Of a stretch of 64,000 nt of DNA, positions 48,345 to 59,962 are shown piece after piece; within the stretch, counting starts at the first letter, position 1, and every line of letters begins with the position of its first letter. The notes under the pieces are model-generated. The model had not been told where the DNA came from. It saw only the letters and a program-made list of their open reading frames with translations, and did no database searches. Source of the stretch: Thelephora terrestris (Eukaryota > Basidiomycota > Agaricomycetes > Thelephorales > Thelephoraceae); the NCBI GenBank assembly GCA_015956445.1, contig WIUZ02000001.1, forward strand, positions 4,340,001 through 4,404,000. The letters are read 5' to 3'. Both the position numbers and the translations under genes were made by a program.

Positions 48345-50154
48345 ATGTCTCTCCTAGCCCAAAGTGTCACCCCGGAGCTCAAGGCTCAGTATCTGCTCAC
48401 GCTACCTGCGATCCGGGACAGGTGTTCTCAAGTCCACGATCTCGCCAAAGAGGGGAAGTTGGAATACTTTGAATATCACCCAGAGAACGAGGAGAAGGTT
48501 GCGGATTTCTGTCTTCGGATCATCCAGGTAAGCTGGGATCGTTTAGAGTTTCCATCCAGCTGACCGGAACAGCGAGACTTTGGGACAAACTACGCTTCAA
48601 TTCCTCCTCACGGACGCTGGAGACACATCGATGCAGGGTTGCCTCGTGTCGAGCCGCTCCTGGAGCGCTGGAGATCCTCCCCGAGCCCACCGTCCGACAA
48701 GGAGATTACGAGACGTCTGATTGACTTGTTCCTCGTGTCTGTGTTGCTCGATGCGGGTGCAGGGAACGTGTGGTCGTATACGGAGGCTTCTAGCGGTGAC
48801 AGATTTTCGAGGAGCGAGGGTCTAGGCGTGGCTAGTTTCCACATGTTTACCGAGGGCGTGTTTTCTGGGGATCCCGAACAACCATACCGGGTGGACGGTC
48901 AGTCCGGTCATTATGTTGCCTTTGGTATCAGAGGAATGAATCCATTTTTCGTTTTAGCAAAAGGGCTTGCAAGTGTTTCGCCTGAGAGAACAGCCGCTGC
49001 GTTCCAGGTCACGGAGTCCAACCCTATGGTCGGATTGAAAGGCAGAACGTCGTTGTTGACAAACCTCTCTAAAGCCCTCTCGTTCAATTCCGAGTTCTTC
49101 GGACCAGATGCGAGACCGGGAAATATCATTGGTGAGGGGGCTGTTCTCCACAAAGGATCTCAGCACTTACGTGTTTTTACTGGGGATATCAGATTTCTTG
49201 GAGAGACAGTCGAAGGTGTTCGATGGGAAGACGGTAGTCCCGATCTCCGCACTTTGGCATGCACTGGTTACTGGGTTGTCGGTAATCTGGCCGTCACGCC
49301 TGTCGCTTGCTGGTATCTCGCTTGGAGATGTCTGGCCGTGCGCATCACTGAAGAACTCGCTGCCAAAGGACACGATTGATGAGGGCGACGACCTGGTTCC
49401 ATTCCACAAACTGACGGGCTGGACTACATACAGTCTGCTAGAGCCGATGGAGAAGATACTAGGTTGGAAGTTTGATGGGATCGATGACTTGACAGGTCTG
49501 CCGGAATATCGAAACGGTGAGCTGTCGGTTTCGCATTACGGCTGGCGTCTGTCTCCTTGGGAGGCATGGACTTCTCGCGGGAGTGATTTATTACGGCAGC
49601 GCTGATGTTGCTTGTTCCCATGTCGGCGAGCAGGAGGTCTTCTCGTTGACCTCCAGGTTCTGTCAATCAAGCCCTTGTCCATCCCTGCATCACTCTACCC
49701 GAATGGAGATTCCCCGATCCCCAAGCTTCCGCCTTCACACCCAGCAATCGTCGAATGGAGGGCGATGACGGTCATCGAATTGTACGTATAAATCTCATTC
49801 GACACCCAATTCAGTCCTCTCTCTCGCACCCTTTTCTCCTGCCCATATAGAGACAATATTCTTGCTTCTCAGGCTAGAGCGCGCGCGTCCGCTTCTTAGT
49901 CTGGTCGCAACGGGGCAGAGAGATCTTCTCTTTTTCGTTTTAATTTACGACAGATGATTGATGGAATCGTTAGGGACCGCATCGCTGGTCTGATCCGGAA
50001 GAAAATTGGCGGCGCCAGCACAGCAGGGTCGCTTACTCTAGCTCAGATCTTGGAAAGCGCGACATGGAAAGGGGGTCGCGAAATCGCGAGGCAGAAGCGT
50101 CCCGAGACCGGAGGGCCCCCGATCGAAATTGAGAGTGACGGAACTGTGTTTTGA
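48345..50154 (+). CDS. URC4: URC4 / DUF1688 uracil catabolism protein
   Basis: DUF1688 protein required in the URC route of uracil degradation; its exact reaction is unknown. Exons begin at 48345 (AIRDRCSQVHDLAKEGKLEYF), with introns 48528-48572, about 48899-48957, about 49130-49187, about 49517-49635 and 49786-49951; the frame holds to the stop at 50154. Conserved family blocks are readable in order: HGRWRHIDAG, VSVLLDAGAGNVWSYTEA, RSEGLGVASFHMF, TESNPMVGLKGRTSLL, SVIWPSRLSLAGISLGDVW, DDLVPFHKLTGWTTYSLLEP, the signature DDLTGLPEYRNGGLLVDL, then HPAIVEWRAMTVIELY, and the C-terminal LAQILESATWKGGRE and GGPPIEIESDGTVF. The protein is full length. Placement directly after a uracil phosphoribosyltransferase fits a two-gene cluster. 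Confidence 0.92.
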
Positions 50155-50395
50155 ATGTGTGCGTCGAATTTTCGTGACCTCTTGGAGCGTCTGCGACGTT
50201 GTGTAGCTTCCGCGGATAAGGCGGGAAGGAGGGCTAGGACAGAAAGAGGACAAGGGAACAGAGTGTGACAGAAGCATTGATGTCACGCCCCGGGCTAGAA
50301 GAAGAAGAAGGGAGGGGTGAACTGTAAATTAATGGTTACTACGTGGGGTATATATCATCCATCCTCCAAACAATCAGTCCGACCATGTCCGGCCC

Positions 50396-52614
50396 ATGCG
50401 CTCCTCCCACCCCACACTCCACCACAGAATGCCAGTCTCTTTCCAAACCCTCGGAGGCGATATCCTCTTGGAGGTTGTCGAATGGCTCTCCAGGTCCGAT
50501 CTTCTCAACCTCGTCACCGTCGTACGTCTCCCTCATCTACCTCAACCGCTCATGGCGGGGTTTCTGACGGCACCTCGTGTCGGTTGCAGTCGAAGACGGT
50601 GTATGCCCAGACGATCGGTACCCTCTACCGTACGGTCGAACTGAACGAGACCGTCCAATGTTGCACCACCCTCGACATGCTGTACCGACATCCTGACATC
50701 GCCCGCCATGTCCGGAAACTCGTGGTGCGCCAAGGAGGCCGCCCAGATAACCACATAGCCACAGGTTCAACACCGACGTTCCGGCTCTTCTCTCACCTGG
50801 CTTCTAGTCGGGTGTGTGCGGCGGTAAAGAGGGCCGCGGCAAGGATGGACGCTTTGCAGAGTTTCGTTTGGGGCGGGGAGGAATGTCCTTCGGAGGATGA
50901 TGTCTGGCTCGTTCTTAGGGAATCGTGCGTTCGTCTCTCCCCCTCGTTTACTTCGCGCGCGTGCTGAACGTGGACGCGCGGTATCCCGCTCCCCCTCCCC
51001 CTATATTAGATGTTCGCAGCTGAAATCGATCGGCGTCGGGTTTGGTGCGCTGCTTCCGGGTGTCCGAAGTCATGTGGGTCATTCCACTCCCCCTCAAGGT
51101 CGTCGTTGCCCAACGCGTGACTTAGTGTAACCCCCCCAAACACAGTTATTCGACTTCAAAAACCTCGAAGGCTTCTCGTTACGGTTAGAACCGGCGTTTT
51201 ACATCAACGGCTATTTCGACATGACCCCAGGTAAGTGAAAAAAGCGGTTTAGGCTCCTTTTTAGGGGGAGGGTTTTCTGATCGTTGTTTTTTTTTCATAT
51301 CCGGAATTTAATCACACGCAGAGATCGAGCCCGTATTCAAGAGGTTATGGGATATGCTCATCCGTCGATGCCCCGACCTGCGCCAGTTGTCCATATTGAC
51401 CCGAGGTCTCGACCCCACGGAATCCATCGACGCTCGTTCCCTCTTTTCCGGCGACCACTGGCCACACTTGCGGTTTCTGGAACTAGGGAACGTCAAAGTC
51501 GGGCCCGCCCTGAACGACGGCGGTGACGCCCACCCTTTCATCTCTTTCCTCTCCAAACGTAATCACCTGCGGGCGCTCCACTTTTCTGGCGACTTTACGT
51601 TATCTTCCGCTCATCTGGCTCGCCTCCCTCGAGATTCCTTACGGGACTTGCAGTTTTTCAGTGGGAGCATCGATCATCTGGCCTCCTTGCCGAGCGCCAA
51701 GAGCCTGTTGTCGATGGAGGTTCCAAACCCCTTGGTGTTGAGGGAGGTCACGCCTTTGACGATCTCGCACGCGTTGCAGGCCGCTCCCGCGATTCGGTCG
51801 CTCAAGGTCTCGTTCGTCCTACAGTCTGGGTACGATGGGATCGGGATTTTGAGGACTATCGCGACGGCTGGCGCTCATATCAGGCATTTGGATTTGACCT
51901 TTTCGCACAAACCGTCTTTCTACCTCGTACGTTCGTTTGCTCTCACGAGGGGGGAAGCGTGATCGAACTGACAGCTGCGTGTGTTTTTTTTAGGAAATGT
52001 TTTCGCGGACGATACGGTCGCTGTCTAGGCTACGGACGCTGAACTTGACGGTGGTCAAAGTTCCTGGAGACGAGCCGATGGCGGACGGTGCGGTGCGGAT
52101 CGCTCGTTCGAATCCAGGCCTCAGGCAGTTCAGCATCCGGTACATTCCCAAGAACTACGACCAGCTCGGGCCGCATCTTCCGCTCACCACGGGCACGCAG
52201 TCTACCTCCACGTTTGAGCTCCCGAGTTTTCTGGAGATTGGGAAATTCGAGTTGGCGTGCGACAGGCACGGGTTACCCGTGACGTTGTACGGGCGAGAGT
52301 GGAGGGGACGCTTACGGTTCGACGGGTGGTGGTGGCCTTCCTGGGCTTCTTCGCTCGGTGTGGTCCCGACCGAGGTCAGGGCGAGCGTGAGTTCTGGGAT
52401 CCGTGCGCTGTCGAGCTCGAACGGAGTGAAGAGGTTCACGAGGTTGGCGAAGAGGTACGAGAGGGATATGAGGCCGCCTGGCCATCCGGGCGTGAGGAAG
52501 CTGGGGTTCGGGGAGCTCTTGGTCGATCCAGGAGCGGCGGGGAGGGAGTTGAGGATGTTGGTGTTTTCGATGGCGTTGGTCGTTATCAGCGCGGGTGCGA
52601 TTTTGGTTCGGTGA
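50396..52614 (+). CDS. F-box / leucine-rich protein with C-terminal hydrophobic tail
   Basis: Likely substrate adaptor of an SCF ubiquitin ligase. The N-terminus reads LGGDILLEVVEWLSRSDLLN, an F-box, and after an intron (GTACGT to TTGCAG, about 50523-50589) continues SKTVYAQTIGTLYRTVEL, a classic basidiomycete F-box continuation. Later exons give leucine-rich blocks: HVRKLVVRQ, NLEGFSLRLEP, CPDLRQLSILTRG, LRFLELGNVKVG, LRALHFSGDF, IRSLKVSF, LRTLNLTVVKV. The last exon (51994-52614) ends in a hydrophobic helix (MLVFSMALVVISAGAILV), unusual for an F-box protein and suggesting membrane attachment. A start at 50396 or 50429 is possible in the same frame; a TATATAT lies at about 50348. Convergent with the next F-box gene. 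Confidence 0.8.
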
Positions 52615-53450
52615 ACGGTGGTGGCGTCAGGCGTTGTTTTTTTCTTCGGTGAGCTGTTTGTGCTTGGTCTTCTTTTTTTTCTCCTTGAATGCTAAAATCG
52701 TTGCGTTATTCCTTAGCCAACCGTGTAGCTAAACACGAGAAGCCCTGTTCCCACGAGTCGTGGGAGGCCTGTACGATAGCGTACGTGTATATGACTCGCC
52801 GGGGCTGCAAACACGCACGGCACGCACCCGGCCTCGAAGCCCCACATGATAGCATGAGTAAAAGTGAAGGTTGTTTGTTACAACAATTGTTTATGATGTG
52901 AACCCTCTTTGTATTTTCTAGCAAGCAAGAAACAGATTGTAATACAGTACATAGATTATCGTTTGGGGTTTTTTGTTTTTGGCAGATCAATACATAAACG
53001 TGCGGACTGCGGCGGTCGTGTTTTCGATTTTTTTTTTTGTGTGATCGCCCTGGGTGCAGGCTTTTTTGGCGTCCCCCCTTGCTCGGCGTTCGGCACTTCA
53101 GCAGATCAACTCTGGTTGTGCCGTGCGGCATTGGTAGTCCAGGGCACTGAGTAGAAGAGATCAATGGGTCCTGTCGTACTTTTCGATATCACAAGTAAGA
53201 GGGACACGTTGCTCGCCGTGGGGGGGAGAGATTTATCGAGTACCCCGTATTTCATCCATGTCGTCCCCCCCCCCTCCCACACGAACGGGAGGACGCCACA
53301 GGCACCGAGGCGGTGCCGATTTGACAAAATAAACAGTGACAAAAAACCGCTGTGTACAACCGATCTGAAAAAAAAAGCGGGCGAATGGAACTGAACGAGC
53401 CATGCATATGTGATTTTCGACTTGTGTCGGAGCCGATGAGGCAGAGAATG
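52615..53450. other. Intergenic between two convergent F-box genes
   Basis: T-rich 3' flanks of both genes. Frames here (up to 152 codons) are T- or K-rich and unsupported. No gene seen. Confidence 0.6.
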
Positions 53451-55008
53451 CTATACCAAGTCCCCAATCAAGATTTTGACCCCCTGTCCATACCCGAGCC
53501 ATTTCCCAATGACCACTCGTCCGCTGGCCTCGTCTATCTGTACCGTCTCCGGTTCGTGCAGCTCCTCATCAGATACCGAAAATCGAAGGCCCCCCTTGGG
53601 ACCATGTGAAGCGAGTCCCTTAAGAGGTATGACCCGAAAGAGGGACCCCCCATCGATCTTCATCGGACGAGCGTATAATCCCCTCTGAATGAAGTAGTAC
53701 GTTTCATTGGCCACGGTGATTTGTTCCTCTACAACCGTCGTAATTTGCTTCAGAACGGGGAGTCCATCCGATTTAGGAGAGGGGTAGTCGTCTTGGCCGT
53801 CACTGGCTCCGATGGGGATGGTGACAGTGACTATTTTAGAGCAGCAAGCGCTGTCGGGGAAGTATAGGTTGAACTCTCGAGCAGAGAGCGGATCGTGGAC
53901 GGGGTCGCTCGTCATATACATATGTTGATCGGTACGGGGGCGAGACCACATCTTCGTCAGGTTCATGAGGTGGACACCGGGGGGTGAACTCGAGAAGTTT
54001 GGGATTTTGCAAGCGAGAATTGATTCGTCGTTGTAGATGACCAGTAGGCCTTCAGTCGGAATGCTGATCTTCCACTGAGAACCCGCATTATGTCGATAGC
54101 AGGATCATAGCGGGAACTGGGACCGCTTACCCTAGTGTGATACACATAATGATGAACGTCAGACTCCATGACGGTATCAGGGTGATCGAGATGAATGACG
54201 ATCGCCCTTGCAAGCCGGATGTGGTCTAGAACCATGAAACCAATCACACGTCCCTGACCGTCAGCCCCGAGAGGGCGGTGGCCGTTAGACATGCGGAAAG
54301 TGGTCTCTAAGATCATTTCGCCGTTATGATGGTCTAATCTGTATATAAAAAAGGAGTGTCTGCCAAGAAATCCCGGTCAGATAGGCAGCGGACTGAGATG
54401 GTAGGAAGGCTCACTCATAAAGGGAGCCAAAGACAAGCATCGGGCAGGGTGACGTTGTCGTCAGCAATTCACTGCAATCAGGTTCAACCCAGAAATATGA
54501 GTCGGAGTCGATGTGGGTTAAGACAGGGAGAGAAACTTGATCGTCCTCCAGCTCAATCCGACGCAGGGTGATGATATCATTAAACTGAACGACGATGAGG
54601 TACTTTCCTCCAGGCAGGAGTAGAAGATTGCAGTGTTCAGGGATTATTGTCATGCCCTTCCTAGCGAAGCCAAGATCGTCGTGGTCGTCGTTCAAACGGA
54701 GGCGTAGCTTAGTCCGACCAGTGACCAAGGTTTTGAGCTCCCATGTAGAGAGGGAGGTGAGCGGTGGCGTTGCAAGCTTGAAAATCGGATTCTCTCGACG
54801 CAATTTCTCGAGTTGGTCTATCCAGACATGACGTTCTTGAGCGGCTTCGCGTATGACTTTGCACGTCTGTAGCGTTTTTGGGAGAAGGGTGAGGCTGAGA
54901 AACAGGGACCGATAGAGAGCTTACCATCCCAATCCGAATAACATCGACAACATCGAGATCCCGGAAGACCGCGAATAGAACGTCGAAGGGAAGTGAGGGT
55001 AGGGACAT
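53451..55008 (-). CDS. F-box protein
   Basis: Predicted SCF adaptor of a common basidiomycete type in which the F-box is followed by a beta-propeller-like region. Exon 1 gives MSLPSLPFDVLFAVFRDLDV, and after the intron 54867-54924 it continues TCKVIREAAQERHVWIDQLE, together a full F-box. Exon 2 continues ATPPLTSLSTWELKTLV, LLLLPGGKYLIVVQF and ITLRRIELED. Two further introns (GTGAGC near 54417 and GTAAGC near 54130) join LDHHNGEMILETTFRMSNG and WKISIPTEGLLVIYNDES to the last exon, which ends DEASGRVVIGKWLGYGQGV at 53451. Phases agree throughout. The repeated strand-like blocks suggest a propeller fold, but there are no WD signatures. Target unknown. Confidence 0.85.
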
Positions 55009-55292
55009 GGTGGTGAACGAAATTGAGATCGACTACCGGCCGCGGTTTCTCGAGCGCTTGAGCCTATCATCCCTACGACTGTCATGGAGGGGTCTCGTCG
55101 TGCTGTGCAGTGCCAGTGACGTTGACTCGCTGCTGCCGATTGAGAAAATAAACAACATGAGATACAGGGGTGGGTGTGTGATTGCTATCATCGTAGACCC
55201 TACGTGATCGATAGCGCATACATACACCTCAACCTCGGCCGACTCGATGCACGCGTCTTCCGACTCGACTTCCTGCCACCTCTCCATGGACT

Positions 55293-55356
55293 GCGAGTAG
55301 ACGGGAGTCGGTACAGAACGGCTGCGAGCCTATTAGGTGCCTACCCCGCCGAAAGC
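55293..55356. repeat. Direct repeat, unit 1 (partner at 55458-55521)
   Basis: About 64 bases starting around AGTAGACGGGAGTCGGTACA recur at 55458-55521 (AGTAGACGGGAGTTGGTACA) with roughly 80 percent identity by eye. The units are 165 bases apart, just upstream of the minus-strand F-box gene, in DNA without a gene. Confidence 0.75.
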
Positions 55357-55845
55357 CTCGCATGGGTACTCGGTGCGCGCCCTCTTCCTTTCCGCGGAAC
55401 CAGCAGAAAGTCTCCACATTCCCCCAATACCTTCCACCATTCTCTCCAGGGGCCGCTGGCAGTAGACGGGAGTTGGTACAGAACAGCTGCGGGCCTAGTA
55501 TGTGCCCATCTCGCCGAAAGCTCACCCCGGGACGAATTCCACCTATCCACACGGCTGCAACACACCCACCCCTCTCATCCTTAGGCCACAAACCCAGATA
55601 CCTCAACAGAACCCCTCACCACCTCCCTAGAACAACGGCGAAGCTTTGAGTTCAAAGGTCTCATGAACCGTACCTCACCCTCCCGGGTTTGATCTCCGTC
55701 CGATTTCGAATTCAAATATCTTGTCCTATCTTTCTAAGGCTTGTCTATTGTTTTGCAGCTCGCTGTTAAAATTTGTATCTTCTTTCACTTAGGGCTCTTT
55801 GTAACGGTACTCTGGAGGTACAGGCTGTACAAGCTATCGTCGAGT

Positions 55846-56154
55846 TTTTCGCCAGACGTTGTGCGCTTGGAAGCAATGCTTTCTTGGCTGGGCAACTCAG
55901 CTTCGGCCCTTGTCGCTCGCCCAAGTCTCGTCTTGCACTTTGAGCGTGATGCATCATAGGCGACTACGTCGCAAATGCCTCGGTTGGTGTTGTTTTCTGA
56001 TCTACTTTCGCCGAGCGTTCGTGCTGACCGGTTGTGATCTTCAGCTACCACAGGGAAACACTGCCCAGTGCTCAGTGGACAAACCGAATCCGTCTTGGAT
56101 GGGACTACCACGGCTGTTTTTAAACGGTCCAATCTGTTGCACGGGTGGTGGTAA
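55846..56154 (+). pseudogene. Relic of S33 peptidase 3' end (copy E)
   Basis: Corresponds to the last two exons and intervening intron of the S33 genes: NAFL...GQLSFG in place of the histidine loop, AQVSSCTLSVM, GDYVANAS across a frame change, an intron remnant, then LPQGNTAQCSV and the terminal tail ending in a stop at 56154. Several stops and shifts are present; the core of the gene is absent. It lies 1.2 kb upstream of the intact copy D on the same strand, consistent with a former tandem pair. Confidence 0.8.
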
Positions 56155-57262
56155 TCGGCCACTAGCCTTCCTGTCAACTACCCTAATCCCTTCACAACTC
56201 TTCAACCAAGACTTTCAGACTTTCGAGTACTCGTCATGCCGTTTCTTTGATTTGAAAGTAATGAAACGTTCAGGCACAGGACTGAATTATTTCATTTTTG
56301 TTTAGGCCAGCAGAATTCCAAACTCGAGGAGAGATCTTACACCATGTCGTACCAACCCCAGATCCTCTTGAATTTTGCGGCTCCTTGGCTCACTCCCGGA
56401 CACTCTCAGGGATTTTTTGCCGGTCAACAATCCTAGGCCTCAGCTTTTTTGATGCGCTCGGAGATACACCTTACGCCCTTATTCGCTCTCAAGCGCAGCG
56501 CGGAAACGCCCTGTTTCATCTTCTACGCTAAGTCACCACGGACCTTCACGCTTATACTGCCCTGGCGCTCAAAAATTTGTTGCGGTTAACACACGGACCC
56601 GACGCGTGTGCAGAACCTCCGGGTGTCGAAATTGTGTTGGGCTATCAAGAGCTAGACGGCACCCAAGAGTGTATCATCACAAACCCTCTTGTCATCACGC
56701 ATCTCAGCATTTATGCGCCCTCCCTTCACCCGACGACGTGATCCCCGGTTCTGTGCCAAATTCGCCGCTGAAACTTTTGCGACTTTTGCGGCCGCGGAAT
56801 AAGCCAAGATTGTGCATAGAGCTCTTTCAGGCCTCTCTCTTGGGTTCTATTCGCAACTGCGCGCAAACGTTGATGCCGAAGCAAACGATGTTTGATAATC
56901 AGACTTAATCTCACAAAAGTAACAGCGCCGACGAATGATCGCCGTCTCTCGGAGATAATGATTGGCCCCGAAATCTTCCACAGATGAGCCATTTGCATTT
57001 TTGCCTTCGGTAGCATCCCACCGGTGCGTGGATAGGGCTTTTGTAGGTCCTCGCTCCCTCTGCCTCTTCAGCCGATGGAATGATGACCCGAATACTCTGT
57101 CTACATAACCTGATATTGACGCAGGCACGGCACTAGCATCCGTAGTCGCCGGAGGAATGAAACAAACGAAGTGGACACGCTTAGGTTTCAGCTCTCAGAG
57201 ATCTCATGCTTCGCAGACTCCGTGATCTGTCATCGCTCCAACTGCGCACGGCAGCCGAGGGG
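56155..57262. other. Unresolved DNA between S33 relic and intact S33 gene
   Basis: A plus-strand stretch at 56.43-56.60 kb (DALGDTPYALIRSQAQRGN, then ALALKNLLRLTHGPDAC in another frame) is protein-like and may be a decayed exon of an unrecognised gene. Nothing else supported. Confidence 0.35.
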
Positions 57263-57272
57263 TGCATATAAA
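57263..57272 (+). promoter_or_regulatory. TATA box of S33 peptidase copy D
   Basis: TGCATATAAA 43-52 bases before the ATG at 57315, matching in sequence and spacing the element upstream of copy C. Confidence 0.65.
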
Positions 57273-57314
57273 CTCAAATCCAAGACAGGGGGAGTATCCA
57301 TACCTCAAACTATC

Positions 57315-59689
57315 ATGATATATCCTCCCGGTCTGACGGCTCTACTTGCTGTGGGGTTACTTGGCCAACGTGTGGTCGCCGCACCCTCATCCGTCTCCCG
57401 GAGTGGTTCATCAGTGAGACTTCTACTCGTATCTCCCTCACCAGCCGTCCTGAACCCCTTTGAGTTTCCTTGGGGAAGCTGTGAAAGCTTCGGAGTCAAT
57501 TCCACAGATCCCAGCTTTCAATGCGGATACCTCGAAGTTCCGATGGACTACCACGACAGCTCTGCCGGTAATGCGCGCCTCGCGGTAATAAAGTACGCCG
57601 CAACGGCGGAGAAGTTGGGTACTCTTTTCGTCAATCCGGGTGAGAGAACCTGTTCTATTCCATGTTTGTCCCCCTTTTAATGTCACATTATTAAAGGTGG
57701 ACCGGGGGGCTCGGGATTTGTGGCCATTGAATTATATGGTCAGGCATATAGCCAACTATTCCAGGGTACATATGACATAGTCACCTGGGACCCACGTGGG
57801 GTAGGGTACACATTGTGCGTCCGATTTGCAGTCTCCCGGTTTGCTCTGCTCATCGTGTGCCGCCACCAGTCCTGGAGAGCTTTACATTTTTGACGACACG
57901 GCGGAAGATGCGGCATATTGGAAAAATACGGTGCACTCTTATATCAACGAGACAATCTCCGGGGAGTTCGACAAACAGGACCTCGAGGAACTGTACTCGC
58001 GGGTGGATCAGACGGAGGGGAAGTACAAAGATTTCAACGAACGTTGTGTGAACAGTCCCTCTGGACCATATCTGAAGTATCTTGGGACGAGTTCCACCGT
58101 TCGCGACCTTGTCTCTCTAGGAGATGCGATTGTGGGGCAAGGTGAACCGATCGACTTTTGGGGTTTCTCCTATGGCACCGTGCTTGGGTTCAATTTCCTC
58201 AATAGTAAGCCCATCGAGCATCTCCGTCACATTCCTTCCAACTGACAACTGGTTCCAGTGTTCCCTGAGGTATGCATGACATAATTCTGATCTCTGCCGT
58301 CATACTTAACGTGTGCAGCGGGCCGGGCATGTGATCCTGGATGGTGTGGTTGATCCAAACACTTGGATCACATACAAGGTTATTGTCGACGTTGGAATGA
58401 TACACACCGCGTCTCATTTTTAGTATCAGATTCTGCATTCTTCTCTTGTTGACACCGAGAAGACATACTCCGGCCTCACGGATGGGTGCGCCGTGGCAGG
58501 AAGAGCCGGTTGCAAACTTGTTGAGATCACTGGCGATGGCGCTAGTGGGGACGATGTGAAGAATCTTATCAACGATGCTCATGATGTGATTGAGTTCCTT
58601 CCCGGTTTCGAGAATCCAACTGATCCTTCGTCACCTCAGGTTGCTCTCGAGCTATATCGTGCCGGATATGATGTTCCTGCTAACCCCGGCTTCCTGACGG
58701 GTACGTACCTGAGACTTCGCTTTTCTGGGTTTGATTGAGCTTACCCCGCGCCAGATTGGCTCTTCAACCTTTTGTACCTCCCGATGACGTGGAGCGAGGG
58801 CGTGAACGGCTTCCTTTATGAATACGTGGCCCTTGTTTTGCAAGCTTCTCAGGCTCACAATGTCACGATACCTGGAGGTCGCAAATACAACGTACCTCCA
58901 GGGAACATCACAATTGACGATACCGCCGACACTTTCTTCCCGAACCGGACATCTTATTCCCAGGCAGCCATCGCTGGAGCGGACGACTTCGAGGACGGCA
59001 ATACGACAATCAGCAACATTTTCGATATTATCGTGGAGAACACACGAGAGGTTACCCCTACCTGTGCGTTCTTCACTATCCGCTCGTGGCTGTCAATTTT
59101 TCTGACCTCCCTTCTATCAAGTCGGAGCCATTTGGTCACTAGGGTATGTAGTACAAGAAGGGCGTTACCTGACGGTACCGTCTGACAACAGTTTTTTCCA
59201 GATATTTTTCGTATGGATGGCCCGTCCGTTCTGTTGAGCGGCTTCCCACGTACAGCCCCAAGCAACTCAAGCACCCTGCTCTTGTCATCGGAAACGCCGT
59301 TCGTGTATACTATGCTACAAACTTCCTATGTCCTGATCACAGAAACCCCTAGGCTGATCCTGTCACGCCATTCGCGAGCGCGCAAAAGGTGGCCAACATG
59401 CTCGGCAACAATGCCTTCCTGCTCGAGCAACTTGGTTTTGGTCACACATCCATCGCTCAAGTCTCGTCTTGCACTTTGGGTGTCGCAGCCAACTACATTG
59501 TAAATTCCACGGTTCGTGTTTCCTTTTCATATCCACTGACTGAGGGATCGTGCTGACTGGTTTTGTGATGTCCAGCTGCCTCAGGGAAGCACCGCCCAGT
59601 GTCCGGTGGACGATACCAATCTCTTCCCCGCCTTGAACGGGAGTACGACTGTCTCTAAACGGTCGAATCTCCTGCGCAGGCAGTGGTAA
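57315..59689 (+). CDS. Secreted S33 serine peptidase, copy D
   Basis: Paralog of the gene at 39.9-42.3 kb, same twelve-exon layout. Signal peptide (LTALLAVGLLGQRVVAAPS), then WGSCESFGVNSTD, QCGYLEVPMDYHD, NPGGPGGSGF, WDPRGVGYT, AEDAAYWKNT, the nucleophile in FWGFSYGTVLG, RAGHVILDGVVDP, LTDGCAVAGRAGC, SYGWPVRSVERLP, the acid in ADPVTPF, the histidine in LGFGHTSIA, and a tail ending RRQW at 59689. Introns include one with donor GTGCGT just after the RGVGYT codons; without it a false frameshift appears. The microexon 58259-58269 (11 nt) gives part of MFPE. I find no disabling change, so both C and D look functional. Likely role: extracellular peptide breakdown for nutrition. Confidence 0.85.
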
Positions 59690-59962
59690 TCAGACTATCG
59701 AGTCCTTGTGATGTACCTCCAACATTCGGACTTCTTAATACTTTGTTGTTTTATGTACACGTCTCGACACCAATCAAATTTCCGAGCCCCGGACTGACAC
59801 GTTGAGCGGAAGAATTGCGCATTTCCTTCTTCTTCTCGGGATGAGTGAGATTTTCACGCTTCTTGTTCGGCCAAGCGGAATCAAGGTTTACTGGAAGAGC
59901 GAATCGATCACATCAATCGATCCCCCGAGTCTCCTTGCTTGAACCGTCTCCACGCCAAAGCG

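Noticed and set aside
57795-57870. Apparent frameshift or AT-AG intron in S33 copy D after the RGVG motif
   Set aside because: A normal GTGCGT donor two bases further on, joined to the CACCAG acceptor, restores the conserved reading in both copies C and D, so no defect is needed.
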